From: Lachnospiraceae bacterium
Lineage (GTDB): Bacteria > Bacillota > Clostridia > Lachnospirales > Lachnospiraceae
Direction of reading: 5' to 3'
Length of the DNA stretch: 64,000 bases
Assembly (NCBI GenBank): GCA_900753305.1
Contig: CAADYR010000126.1
Coordinates: 35,772-99,771, forward strand
The position numbers were made by a program, and so were the translations under genes. Below, in pieces: positions 26,842 to 34,802 of the stretch (positions are counted from its first letter, which is position 1; every line of letters starts with the position of its first letter). The notes under the pieces are model-generated. The model was not told the origin of the DNA. It saw only the letters and a program-made list of their open reading frames with translations, and made no database searches.

Positions 26842-26994
26842 ATGAAGAATTGGAATGCGCCTGAATTACAGGAATTGAATATCAATGAAACTGCAAACGG
26901 CTTTTTCAATGTTGGCTGGGAAGGACCATTTAATGTAGTACTTGGTGATAGAAATGGCTGTGATAATGATTCAACACCTGATACATTATCATAA
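26842..26994 (+). CDS. Lasso-type RiPP precursor peptide 2 (50 aa)
   Basis: A 50-codon gene preceded by GAGGGAGGAAC. The leader MKNWNAPELQELNINE carries the W-N-x-P-E-L-x-x-L recognition pattern, and a Thr lies just before the junction (ETAN|GFF). A core starting at Gly20 has 31 residues and begins GFFNVGWEGPF; Glu at core position 8 would close a standard eight-residue ring. One Cys sits at core position 21. The peptide ends DTLS, and a C-terminal Ser is the known phosphorylation site in paeninodin-type lasso peptides, matching the kinases nearby. The second cyclase follows after a terminator. Cut site and ring are predictions. Confidence 0.8.
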   Translation: MKNWNAPELQELNINETANGFFNVGWEGPFNVVLGDRNGCDNDSTPDTLS

Positions 26995-27012
26995 TTTATA
27001 ACGTATTTAAGG

Positions 27013-27047
27013 AAGGGCTTCTTGTAAAAATGGCAAGAAGCCTTTTT
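27013..27047 (+). terminator. Intrinsic terminator after precursor 2
   Basis: Stem AAGGGCTTCTTG / CAAGAAGCCTTTTT with a 9-base loop. It separates the precursor from the cyclase and repeats the arrangement seen after precursor 1. Confidence 0.88.
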
Positions 27048-27087
27048 CGATTTTATCGATTACAGAATCCCAAATCAGGAGGTGCTT

Positions 27088-28989
27088 ATGAGCGGAATAT
27101 TCGGAGTTATGTGCAATGCAGATGGGATGAAGAGTACGGAAAGGGATTTGCATAAACTGAAGAAATGGAATCATGCATATGGCACAGATGATGAACAGAT
27201 CTGTCAGGGTGAATATTATGCGTTGGGATGTTGTTATGAAGAAATATCACCGAGGATATGTAAATCTTTGATCATGAAACAACGACAATACCTGTCGGTT
27301 ATAGATGCACTGGTATATAATCCGGAGACATTGGGAAGTTCGGAGTCTGAAAGGTCAGATGAGGAACTGATCATGGATCAGATATGTGATAAAGGATATA
27401 ATACGCTTGCACAGATAAATGGAGATTTCAGTGGTGCTGTTTTGGATGAAAAGAAGCAGACATTAACGCTGTTTAGAGATCATTTAGGGGTTAGAACGCT
27501 ATATTACTATGCAGATGACAGAATGACAGCATTTTCCACAGATATCAGAGGATTACTGGCATTGGAAGGCGTTGATGCGACAATTAACGAAGACTGGATA
27601 TATCGTACTTGTGCCGGATATTATATGGATGGGGTAGAGGCAACTGAGTATAAACATATTTTTTGTGTAAAACCTTCTTCTTACATAACATTTAGTTATA
27701 GTGGAAATAAATTATCCATAAAGCAGGACAGATATTGGGATATAGGGCTGCATAAAAAACATTTGAACTCGTTTGAGGAGTATAAAAAGGAATTAAAAGA
27801 ACTGGTAACAGATTCCGTTCGAAGAAGACTGTTAGCTACACAACATAAGATAGGAGCAGAATTATCAGGGGGACTGGATTCCGGAGTGATAGATATTATC
27901 ATAAACAGGCTGGACAGACAGTGTGAGTTTTATTCCTGGTCTGTAGATCCAAAAGAAGTGTCTTATGCAGAGGCGGATGAGAGATTGATCATTGAGGATA
28001 TATGCAGACAGGAGAATATAGAGTGTCATTACAGTAATCTGAATTCAGATTGGGGGAAAGAAGCTAATATCTACCATTATATGCAAAATCTTGGATTTGA
28101 ATTGCAGGATGATGAGCCATTAGCATTTAAGTTTGTGTTACCACCGTATATTAATGCCATGACAATCAGTGAAACCGCCGGATACATGAGGCAAAATGGT
28201 GTGAAACTTATATTTACAGGTCATGGTGGAGATGAGGGAGTCAGTCATAGATGTAATTTATATGAGTTGTTTTACCATCATGAATATCTGGATTTTATAA
28301 AGAATCTTTGGGGACAAACCAGAGGAGAAAAATACAGGTTCTATCATACAATGAAGAATGGATATAGAATTCTGGTAAAAAATAGAAAATATCTAAGAAA
28401 ACCATTCCGGGGACCTTTTGCTGCACCGGAGTTTATCAATAAAGATTTTGCTGATAAATTCAGGGAAGAAGATATGCCTGCCATGCATTTTGCATATGAT
28501 CCCATAAAATATATCAAAGAAGGTGGCAGCCGCAACAGACTGGATAATATAGCGTTATTAGGTGCATATAATGGCGTAAGATATGTTGTTCCATTTCTGG
28601 ACTACAGAGTAGTTGATTATGCGGTATCGATTCCCAGACATTTATATGTAAAGAATGGGAAGAACAGATATATATTCCGGGAGGCTTTTAAAGATATTAT
28701 GCCTGATTCATTATATTCACTTATGGGAAAAGAAGATAACAGTAAGAAGAATTATCCACCCAAAGAAGACTGGTATACAGAATATGCGCAGATAAAACAG
28801 CAGGTTTATAAAAAACTGGACAGAGATTATTGGAGCAGATACCTGAATTATGATGAAATTGACAAATGGATGGAGAAAGGGAAGCCTTCCGATAAGGAAA
28901 GACGACAGGATATGAATAAGTTAATGAACCTGCATTATTGTGCAATGGCACAGAATTTAATAGAGAAAGCAAGAAAAGTGCGCTGTTAA
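27088..28989 (+). CDS. Lasso-peptide-type cyclase (asparagine synthetase homologue), second copy
   Basis: A 633-residue asparagine-synthetase-like protein. It starts MSGIFGVM with no Cys2, so the glutaminase site is lost, as in lasso cyclases; INGDFSGAVLDEKKQTL and FRDHLGVRTLYYY mark the N-terminal domain. The ATP-pyrophosphatase loop is ELSGGLDSGVIDI (near 260). ATG 27088, with AGGAGG seven bases upstream, is preferred over 27082. Unlike the first cyclase it has no glycosyltransferase domain. It lies directly after precursor 2 and should close its ring. Ordinary asparagine synthetase is unlikely given the missing Cys and the context. Confidence 0.84.
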   Translation: MSGIFGVMCNADGMKSTERDLHKLKKWNHAYGTDDEQICQGEYYALGCCYEEISPRICKSLIMKQRQYLSVIDALVYNPETLGSSESERSDEELIMDQICDKGYNTLAQINGDFSGAVLDEKKQTLTLFRDHLGVRTLYYYADDRMTAFSTDIRGLLALEGVDATINEDWIYRTCAGYYMDGVEATEYKHIFCVKPSSYITFSYSGNKLSIKQDRYWDIGLHKKHLNSFEEYKKELKELVTDSVRRRLLATQHKIGAELSGGLDSGVIDIIINRLDRQCEFYSWSVDPKEVSYAEADERLIIEDICRQENIECHYSNLNSDWGKEANIYHYMQNLGFELQDDEPLAFKFVLPPYINAMTISETAGYMRQNGVKLIFTGHGGDEGVSHRCNLYELFYHHEYLDFIKNLWGQTRGEKYRFYHTMKNGYRILVKNRKYLRKPFRGPFAAPEFINKDFADKFREEDMPAMHFAYDPIKYIKEGGSRNRLDNIALLGAYNGVRYVVPFLDYRVVDYAVSIPRHLYVKNGKNRYIFREAFKDIMPDSLYSLMGKEDNSKKNYPPKEDWYTEYAQIKQQVYKKLDRDYWSRYLNYDEIDKWMEKGKPSDKERRQDMNKLMNLHYCAMAQNLIEKARKVRC

Positions 28990-28999
28990 GCGCACTTTT
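28974..28999. terminator. Bidirectional terminator overlapping the end of cyclase 2
   Basis: Perfect 10-bp stem AAAAGTGCGC / GCGCACTTTT whose 6-base loop contains the cyclase stop codon. It serves both this gene and the convergent surface-protein gene. Confidence 0.88.
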
Positions 29000-29012
29000 C
29001 AAATTTAAGATT

Positions 29013-30935
29013 TTAGTTATTTTCTTTTCTCTTCATACGAGTGATAAAAACGCCTGCAAATGCAGCAAATGCACCAAGAGCAAAAGGCATAGCAGATGCA
29101 GTTGAATCACCTGTCTTAGGAACACTGTCAAGCAAAGCAGTTGCTTCGTCATTAATTGTAGTTGTATCAGCGCCGGCACCATCAGTAATACTATCTGCCA
29201 GAGGAGTAGTACTATCAGTAATAGTTACTGTAGCAGCGGAACCGGAGGTTGAATCAGAGCTACCAGAACCGGAGCCGTTAGAACCGGAATTATTACCACT
29301 GTTTGCAACAGATTTTTCAAACTGATCTTTTAAGTCAGTTGCAGTTTTCAGTGCATCCTCAGCTTCAGCGAGATTAATACCTGCGGTATCTAAATCACTC
29401 TTGGCATTCTTTAATTTCAGCTCGATCGCATCCAGATTTCCGGAGATCTTATTATTGCTAAGTGAATTATACTGATTTAAAATTTTCTGATATTCATTCC
29501 ATGCAGCTTCATATCTTGCCTGGGAATCATTTACATTTTCTGTAGCCTGATCTACCATATTTTCAAGAGAACTTGATAAATCCTTTGCCTGACTGATCGT
29601 ATAATCGAAACGATTCTTGAATGTATCAGGATTTGTTCCATTAGGATCATCCTTTGTAGGATGTACATCCTGACCCATATCTACTTTATTGTAAGTATCT
29701 AATGTAGCCTGAGCACCCTTGATGGTTGCTTCCAATAATGTCTTGCGGAATCCGGTAGCTGTCTTTAACTGCTCAGTAGCCTGATCAATAACACCCTGAA
29801 TACTGCTTACCAAAGCCTGTTCAGCATTTACAATCTGGTCAATTGCACCATTTGCTTCATCAATTTCAGCGCTGCAGCTATCTACCAGAGTCTTGGCAGC
29901 TTCAATCTCAGCAGCCTGATCTGCAAGAGCATCTTTGATCGAGCTGTCACTGATTGCATCATAACCATTGGCAATATCTTCTTTTGTCATTGTAAGACCT
30001 TCAGCAGCAAGGAATGCATTGTATTCTTCTTCTGTGAATTCAGGTGTGTTATTGTCATCCATAGAAGAATACTGATCCTTTGAAAGTCCATAGAATTTAG
30101 CATAGGCATTGTAACGCTTCATCTCATCTGTTAATACTGAGTTTGCAGCATCATATGCTGTCTTTGCTTCATCTCTTGCTGTAGTAGCCTTATCAATTGC
30201 AGAGTTGATCGTGTTTCTTGCCTCATTAACATTGGAGATATTAGGAAGGTCATTGACAACATCACCTACTGTCTTGGCAGCATCCTTAGCAACACTGGCT
30301 TTTTCAGCAGTGTAGTCGGTCAAACCAACTTTATTGCCGTCTGTATCTTCAACATTAAGAATAATCTTACCATTCTCGTCAATTGTATTGACCAGTTTGG
30401 TTTCGTTACCATCTTCATCTGTACTGAGGATTGTGTTGCCTTCTACATCCTTTACGATATTCTGATCGTTCTTTAATAAAGTCTCTGTTGAGTCCTCGCC
30501 ATTCTTTACCTGGGATGCAGCATCATTATATTTGCCGGAAGCATCACTGGCAATTTTCTCTGCACCTGCAGCAGCATTGGCTGCATCGGAAGTTTCCTTA
30601 TCTACAGCCTTGGTTACATCTTTATTGATAATATCCTTTGCATCATCAACAACATCATAAGAATCCTTGGTTGTATCGAGCTGACTTAAATCACCGCCCA
30701 GATCTTTTAAAAGATCTTTCTGTTCCTCAGTAAGGTCAGTGTCCTTCAGAGCATCATCAATCTGATCTTTGATTGAATCTTTATCAATTCCATTGCCATT
30801 AGTAATATCGTTGAAGTCAACAACTGTAGTTTCTGCAGCAGTTACAGGAATTGCCGGTGTGGACAGTACTAACATAGCTGACATAGCAGTTACGATCACT
30901 TTCTTGACTATACCATTACCTAAAAACTTTTTCAT
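29013..30935 (-). CDS. Sortase-anchored coiled-coil surface protein (VPKTG), second homologue
   Basis: A 640-residue wall-anchored protein: signal peptide (about 1-33, IVKKVIVTAMSAMLVL...VTAAE), a long helical Asp/Ala/Lys-rich region with predicted coiled coils, a Gly/Ser-rich spacer (about 545-570) and the sorting signal VPKTG near 605 with a hydrophobic stretch and KRKENN tail. The start 30935 is chosen because MKKFLGNGIVKK then aligns with MKRKFGGVIVKK of the homologue at 7147; 30944 is the alternative. Both share (R/K)YNxYAKxYG followed by FTxEE(Y/Q). It lies outward of the RiPP genes, as does its partner. Function unknown. Confidence 0.86.
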   Translation of the reverse strand: MKKFLGNGIVKKVIVTAMSAMLVLSTPAIPVTAAETTVVDFNDITNGNGIDKDSIKDQIDDALKDTDLTEEQKDLLKDLGGDLSQLDTTKDSYDVVDDAKDIINKDVTKAVDKETSDAANAAAGAEKIASDASGKYNDAASQVKNGEDSTETLLKNDQNIVKDVEGNTILSTDEDGNETKLVNTIDENGKIILNVEDTDGNKVGLTDYTAEKASVAKDAAKTVGDVVNDLPNISNVNEARNTINSAIDKATTARDEAKTAYDAANSVLTDEMKRYNAYAKFYGLSKDQYSSMDDNNTPEFTEEEYNAFLAAEGLTMTKEDIANGYDAISDSSIKDALADQAAEIEAAKTLVDSCSAEIDEANGAIDQIVNAEQALVSSIQGVIDQATEQLKTATGFRKTLLEATIKGAQATLDTYNKVDMGQDVHPTKDDPNGTNPDTFKNRFDYTISQAKDLSSSLENMVDQATENVNDSQARYEAAWNEYQKILNQYNSLSNNKISGNLDAIELKLKNAKSDLDTAGINLAEAEDALKTATDLKDQFEKSVANSGNNSGSNGSGSGSSDSTSGSAATVTITDSTTPLADSITDGAGADTTTINDEATALLDSVPKTGDSTASAMPFALGAFAAFAGVFITRMKRKENN

Positions 30936-30944
30936 TTCACTCAT

Positions 30945-31461
30945 TACTCCTTCTCATATATATACTCTCAATAAGCCTTGACTGGATAGCCAACTTTTAC
31001 TATATACAATTTTACCTATAAATGCAAACCTTTTTTTGGAAAAATGCAAAATAGCATTAAAATGCATGCAAAGTGCAAAACGGAAGAGTGCAAAATATAA
31101 AATAACGGCAAAATAGATAAAAATAACAGGATACATTGTGCAAAATGTCAACATACATAATTTATAAATTATTTATTAATAAGGTAACAGATTTTGGGAT
31201 ATATTACTGTTTACTTTATTTACTTAATAATGCTATACTTATGCCTAGTTATGTAACTTATGCATAACGAAGAGAGATTGAGAGTGATGAAAAGAGAGAG
31301 CTAGATGAAGGGTAATGAGAAATAAGGGGAAATCATTACACAGATTAGGGTATTCAGAAGATTGTTATATAATACAGAATGTTAGAGGACTAAAGTAGCC
31401 ATTTCATCAGTGTAAATTGCAGGGGGATTGCAGTTTTATTCGTGATGAAATGGTTTTTATT
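30945..31461. other. 517-base gap without a credible protein gene
   Basis: Both strands lack a convincing gene. The right part of the upstream region of the minus-strand LPXTG gene has six copies of TGCAAA (31023, 31045, 31067, 31074, 31089, 31139). A possible plus-strand promoter (TTTACT at about 31217, TATACT at about 31241) and a strong inverted repeat with a T run (31399-31453) could bound a small RNA. The open frame on the minus strand at 30954-31154 overlaps these repeats and has no coding-like features. Confidence 0.6.
31399..31458 (+). terminator. Long inverted repeat with T run, probable terminator
   Basis: Perfect 11-base arms CCATTTCATCA / TGATGAAATGG enclose 33 bases, including two direct ATTGCAG copies, and are followed by TTTTTATTTT on the plus strand. 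It ends just before the stop of the convergent metallophosphoesterase gene. No plus-strand gene is seen upstream, so it may end a small RNA. Confidence 0.5.
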
Positions 31462-32295
31462 TTATGAAGTGTGATGCAGTGTTATACAGATTACTTCTCT
31501 GGGATTGTGAAATCTGGGGATCGCAGCATCTCCAAGACCACGACTTGATATCATAGTAGATAATCCGGAAGTAAAGATACCACTGTCATATTTCGGAAAT
31601 AATTCCTTCTCATTGGTGATGATACCACCTACAAAAGGCAGGCATACGATTCCACCATGTGTGTGACCGGATAGAACCAGATCATAGTTATAAGGTGCTA
31701 TTCCATCGAATTTATCGGTACCATGATACAGAAGAATATTGAACATAGATGTGTTTGCGTAATCAATTTTACTTCGAAGTCCCTGCATAGTCAGTCGGAA
31801 ATCCAATCCGCTCAACAAAATGGAATCTCCATTATGTTCGATTACGGCTGAAGCATCATTTAAATCATTTATATGATACTTTTCATTCAATTCTTTCATT
31901 TCTTCCAACGGTGCATCCGAATCATATTCATGGTTCCCATTTACATAATAAATAGGCGCGATATTACAGATTCCTTCCAAAAGATCACGATAATTGTCAA
32001 TAGAGTGTTCTTTATCAATGGAGTCACCTGTGAATACGATCAGATCAGGGTCAGTTTTGCGGATTTTGGCAATCAGTTCTGATTCGTCAGTTCCAAATTC
32101 TTTACAGTGAAAATCTGAAATATGTACAATGCGGTATCCGTCGAAGCCGACAGGTACTTTGGAACTTGTGTAATTATAATCGGTCAGAATGAGGGGATTA
32201 TAAAAGCCGGAAATGAAATAGACAGCTATAAGCAGAAGAAAACATATACCAATGATACGCTTCCTGGAATTAATAAGTTTTAATAATTGATTCAT
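31462..32295 (-). CDS. Membrane-anchored metallophosphoesterase
   Basis: A 277-residue calcineurin-like metallophosphoesterase with one N-terminal membrane segment (about 14-32), so the enzyme probably faces outward. The metal-binding motifs are all present: HISDFHC, FTGDSID, YVNGNHEYD and LSGHTHGG. The length and anchor fit the YkuE/YaeI type, whose members act on lipid headgroups or phosphodiesters. It stands alone between the RiPP island and the EPS operon, reading away from the latter. A promoter and a perfect palindrome lie upstream. The substrate is unknown. Confidence 0.88.
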   Translation of the reverse strand: MNQLLKLINSRKRIIGICFLLLIAVYFISGFYNPLILTDYNYTSSKVPVGFDGYRIVHISDFHCKEFGTDESELIAKIRKTDPDLIVFTGDSIDKEHSIDNYRDLLEGICNIAPIYYVNGNHEYDSDAPLEEMKELNEKYHINDLNDASAVIEHNGDSILLSGLDFRLTMQGLRSKIDYANTSMFNILLYHGTDKFDGIAPYNYDLVLSGHTHGGIVCLPFVGGIITNEKELFPKYDSGIFTSGLSTMISSRGLGDAAIPRFHNPREVICITLHHTS

Positions 32296-32315
32296 AATAA
32301 TTACTCCTTGGTATC

Positions 32316-32334
32316 AATTAACGATTCGTTAATT
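32316..32334. promoter_or_regulatory. Perfect 19-base palindrome, probable operator
   Basis: AATTAACGATTCGTTAATT: nine-base arms around one central base, in the divergent gap between the metallophosphoesterase and the EPS operon. It overlaps the start region of the minus-strand promoter, so a bound repressor would block that gene and perhaps the EPS operon. The shape suits TetR-type dimers. Confidence 0.55.
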
Positions 32335-32360
32335 ATAACATAGACAATGAAAAATGCAAA
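32332..32360 (-). promoter_or_regulatory. Probable promoter of the metallophosphoesterase gene
   Basis: On the minus strand TTTGCA (32360-32355), a 17-base spacer and a perfect TATAAT (32337-32332). The palindrome at 32316-32334 lies directly downstream of and overlapping the -10 box. Confidence 0.55.
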
Positions 32361-32379
32361 GAAAGGTAAGAAAACAACG

Positions 32380-33081
32380 ATGAAGTACGAGAATGAAATG
32401 GAAATTGATGTAGGAAGGTGCTTAAGAGCATTGGCAAAGAGATGGCGCTTTTTATTAGCTATGGCAATCCTGTGTGGAATCGCTGGAATAATCCTGACAA
32501 TGGAAAAGAAAGAGGATACCTATCAGGCAACATCAAGTGTATATGCTATGTCGGGAGAATCATACAGCAATGCGCAGATGGGCGTAAGTGCCATGAATGA
32601 CTACGCAGATATTGCAACTTCCATGAAGGTATGTGAACGTGCAGCACTTCTGATGGGAAATGCAAACGTTACCGGTGAGGATATCATGAAGGCAACTTCG
32701 GTATCAACGGGCAAAAAAAGCAGCAGTGCAGCAGTAGTTCAGGATTCTACTATATTAAAGATCACATCGGAATATACAGATCCTGTTGTGGCAATGGAAA
32801 TGTCACAGGCTGTAGCAGAAGCATTCTCCATCGAAATGGAAAATATCCTTGGAACTGATGCAGTCAGAATTCTGGATAAACCATATTCTTATAAAGTATC
32901 TTTTGATGCAACACAGCATCAGTGGATGATCAGAATAATATCTCTGGTTGCAGGATTACTGATCGGTGCGGCAGTCGTTGTATTTGGAGAGGTATTTGAT
33001 TCCAGAGCAAGAACGATCAGAGAATGTACAATGCGAGATGAACTGCCGATTATCGGTGTAATTCCTAGATATAAAGATTAA
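32380..33081 (+). CDS. Wzz/CapA-like chain-length determinant, membrane adaptor
   Basis: A 233-residue polysaccharide co-polymerase of the Wzz/CapA type. Two membrane segments (about 26-44 and 180-200) bracket an external helical domain; EMEIDVGRCLRALAKRW at the start and the C-terminal cytoplasmic tail are typical. Such proteins set polymer length and activate the partner kinase CpsD, which follows 14 bases on. Start 32380 fits the family N-terminus, but an in-frame ATG at 32347 is possible; neither has a perfect ribosome site. It opens the EPS operon. Confidence 0.82.
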   Translation: MKYENEMEIDVGRCLRALAKRWRFLLAMAILCGIAGIILTMEKKEDTYQATSSVYAMSGESYSNAQMGVSAMNDYADIATSMKVCERAALLMGNANVTGEDIMKATSVSTGKKSSSAAVVQDSTILKITSEYTDPVVAMEMSQAVAEAFSIEMENILGTDAVRILDKPYSYKVSFDATQHQWMIRIISLVAGLLIGAAVVVFGEVFDSRARTIRECTMRDELPIIGVIPRYKD

Positions 33082-33095
33082 CGAGGTGAAGACTG

Positions 33096-33833
33096 ATGAA
33101 TAAACTTGATATATATAAGAATGAGAATTACATATTAAATGATGCTTTTGATCAGGCAGTAGTAAATATACATATCCAGAAAGAACAGAATGGGTATAAG
33201 ACTTACACAATATGTGGATGTGAACCGGGGGACGGTTCTACTACAGTAGCGATCAATCTCGCTGCTGCACTGGCTAATTCCGGTTGGAAAACAGTACTGG
33301 TAGATGGAGATATGCGCAAGAAAAATGCATATAAGAGATTAAATGAAGGTGCTACGATCGGTCTGGCTGATTATCTGACGGGACAGGCGGATATCAATGA
33401 CGTGATCTATGAAACAACAACAGAGATGCTTTATTATATTCCAAGTGGTGAACAGAATAATAATCCTGTACGTTTATTATGTTCCACACAGATGGAGTAT
33501 GTGCAGAAACTTCTGGCAGATAACTTTGATTTTGTGATTTATGATATGCCGGCAGTCAATGCAGCAATGGATGCGACCGTAGTTGCTGTTAAATCAGATG
33601 CCTGTATGTTAGTTGTAGCTATGGGCGAAAGCAGTAAAAAGGGACTGATGAATGCAGTGAACATTCTGGATGAAAAGAGAGCGAACTTACTGGGTGTCAT
33701 TGTGAACAAAGTTGATCTCGATGAATATAAGAGATATCGTCGTTCGTTTGATTATTTCAATAAAGAAAAGTATGCACAGACAGCCAGAGCGGCATTAAAA
33801 GCAAACAGGAAAAATGACAGAAAAAAGGCATAA
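33096..33833 (+). CDS. CpsD/CapB-like tyrosine autokinase with altered Walker A
   Basis: A 245-residue cytoplasmic protein of the bacterial tyrosine kinase family that works with the Wzz-like protein to control EPS assembly. The Walker A position reads CEPGDGSTT (42-50), with Ser48 where the catalytic Lys normally stands. Walker A' is TVLVDGDMRKKN and Walker B FVIYDMPAV. The C-terminus has spaced tyrosines (YKRYRRSFDYFNKEKY), the usual autophosphorylation cluster. It may be a weak or non-catalytic form, or use another Lys. Position after the Wzz-like gene supports the role. Confidence 0.82.
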   Translation: MNKLDIYKNENYILNDAFDQAVVNIHIQKEQNGYKTYTICGCEPGDGSTTVAINLAAALANSGWKTVLVDGDMRKKNAYKRLNEGATIGLADYLTGQADINDVIYETTTEMLYYIPSGEQNNNPVRLLCSTQMEYVQKLLADNFDFVIYDMPAVNAAMDATVVAVKSDACMLVVAMGESSKKGLMNAVNILDEKRANLLGVIVNKVDLDEYKRYRRSFDYFNKEKYAQTARAALKANRKNDRKKA

Positions 33834-33848
33834 AAGAGGATGGAAGAG

Positions 33849-34760
33849 ATGAAAAGACTTTTGAAACGGATTGCAGGAATAACCATGATGTGCGCAGTGC
33901 TGAGCCTTTCAGTCCAGAGTGTAAAGGCTACAGAAATCGCAGGTGCTGATTCTGCAATTATCAGTGTAGAATCCTATGAAGTAGAAGAAGGAGCATTAGT
34001 TGCCGGAGAACAGGTAACGATTAATTTTACAGTTAAGAATAACAGTGCAGTAACGGACGCCAGAAATGTAATGGTGACTTTTGACTCAGCCAATTATGCA
34101 TTGATGCCAGTCTACGGAGAAGGCAATCAGACATATATCGGAGATGTGGCAGCCGGTACAACCAAGACATTTAGTATGCGTGCAGCAGTCAACAGTGCAT
34201 ATAATGCAGATGCAGCACAGCTTAAATGCTATTTTAATTATGCATCAGGTGCTTCATCCCTGAGCAATGCATCAACAATTATCATTCCTACATATATATC
34301 AGGCAACCTGATTGCAGAATCAACAGTAGTAGCAGGAAATGCGACTGTCGGAGTAAATTCTCTGGTCAGTGTAAAGTATAAGAATGCCAGCTCTGTGGAT
34401 ATTACAGATGCCAAGCTTGTGATAGAGGGAACGATTCAGGATGATAATAAAGAAATCGAGTTGCCTACAGTAGCAGCAGGTAAGACATATACAGGCGACT
34501 ATTATGTAAACTATACAGAGAGCGGAATACAGACATTGAAGATTCAGTATCAGTATACAGATGCACAGGGAAATACTTTTGTCACGGACTGTGGGGAGTA
34601 TAAAGTCAATGTAACAACAGATGTATCAGAACAGGCCAGTGATGCGGTAGTCAGCAAAGAATCGGGCGGACCATCCAAAATGGTTCAATTAGCGCTGGCC
34701 GGTATATTTGGAATTGTTATAGTTGTTGTGGTAGTTTTATATGTTAAAAAGCGCAGATAA
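33849..34760 (+). CDS. Exported membrane-anchored protein with CARDB-like beta domains
   Basis: A 303-residue exported protein: signal peptide (about 1-27, ending VKATE), two Ig-like beta domains (about 35-140 and 150-255) with the pattern GEQVTINFTVKNNS...VTF, a Ser/Lys linker and a C-terminal membrane segment (IFGIVIVVVVVLY) with a KKRR stop-transfer tail. The pattern is close to CARDB-type adhesion domains. It has no LPXTG motif, so it is membrane-held. ATG 33849 is preferred over 33840, which is too near the AGAGG site. It lies between CpsD-like and glycosyltransferase genes; a scaffold role in polymer export is a guess. Confidence 0.68.
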   Translation: MKRLLKRIAGITMMCAVLSLSVQSVKATEIAGADSAIISVESYEVEEGALVAGEQVTINFTVKNNSAVTDARNVMVTFDSANYALMPVYGEGNQTYIGDVAAGTTKTFSMRAAVNSAYNADAAQLKCYFNYASGASSLSNASTIIIPTYISGNLIAESTVVAGNATVGVNSLVSVKYKNASSVDITDAKLVIEGTIQDDNKEIELPTVAAGKTYTGDYYVNYTESGIQTLKIQYQYTDAQGNTFVTDCGEYKVNVTTDVSEQASDAVVSKESGGPSKMVQLALAGIFGIVIVVVVVLYVKKRR

Positions 34761-34802
34761 ATAATTTGTCGAAATAAAAGAGCTTATGAGGGAGGATAAT
34801 GT

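Noticed and set aside
30954..31154. 66-aa minus-strand frame rich in Phe and Tyr
   Set aside because: It overlaps the TGCAAA array and the upstream region of the LPXTG gene, lacks a good ribosome site, and its composition fits random A/T-rich sequence.
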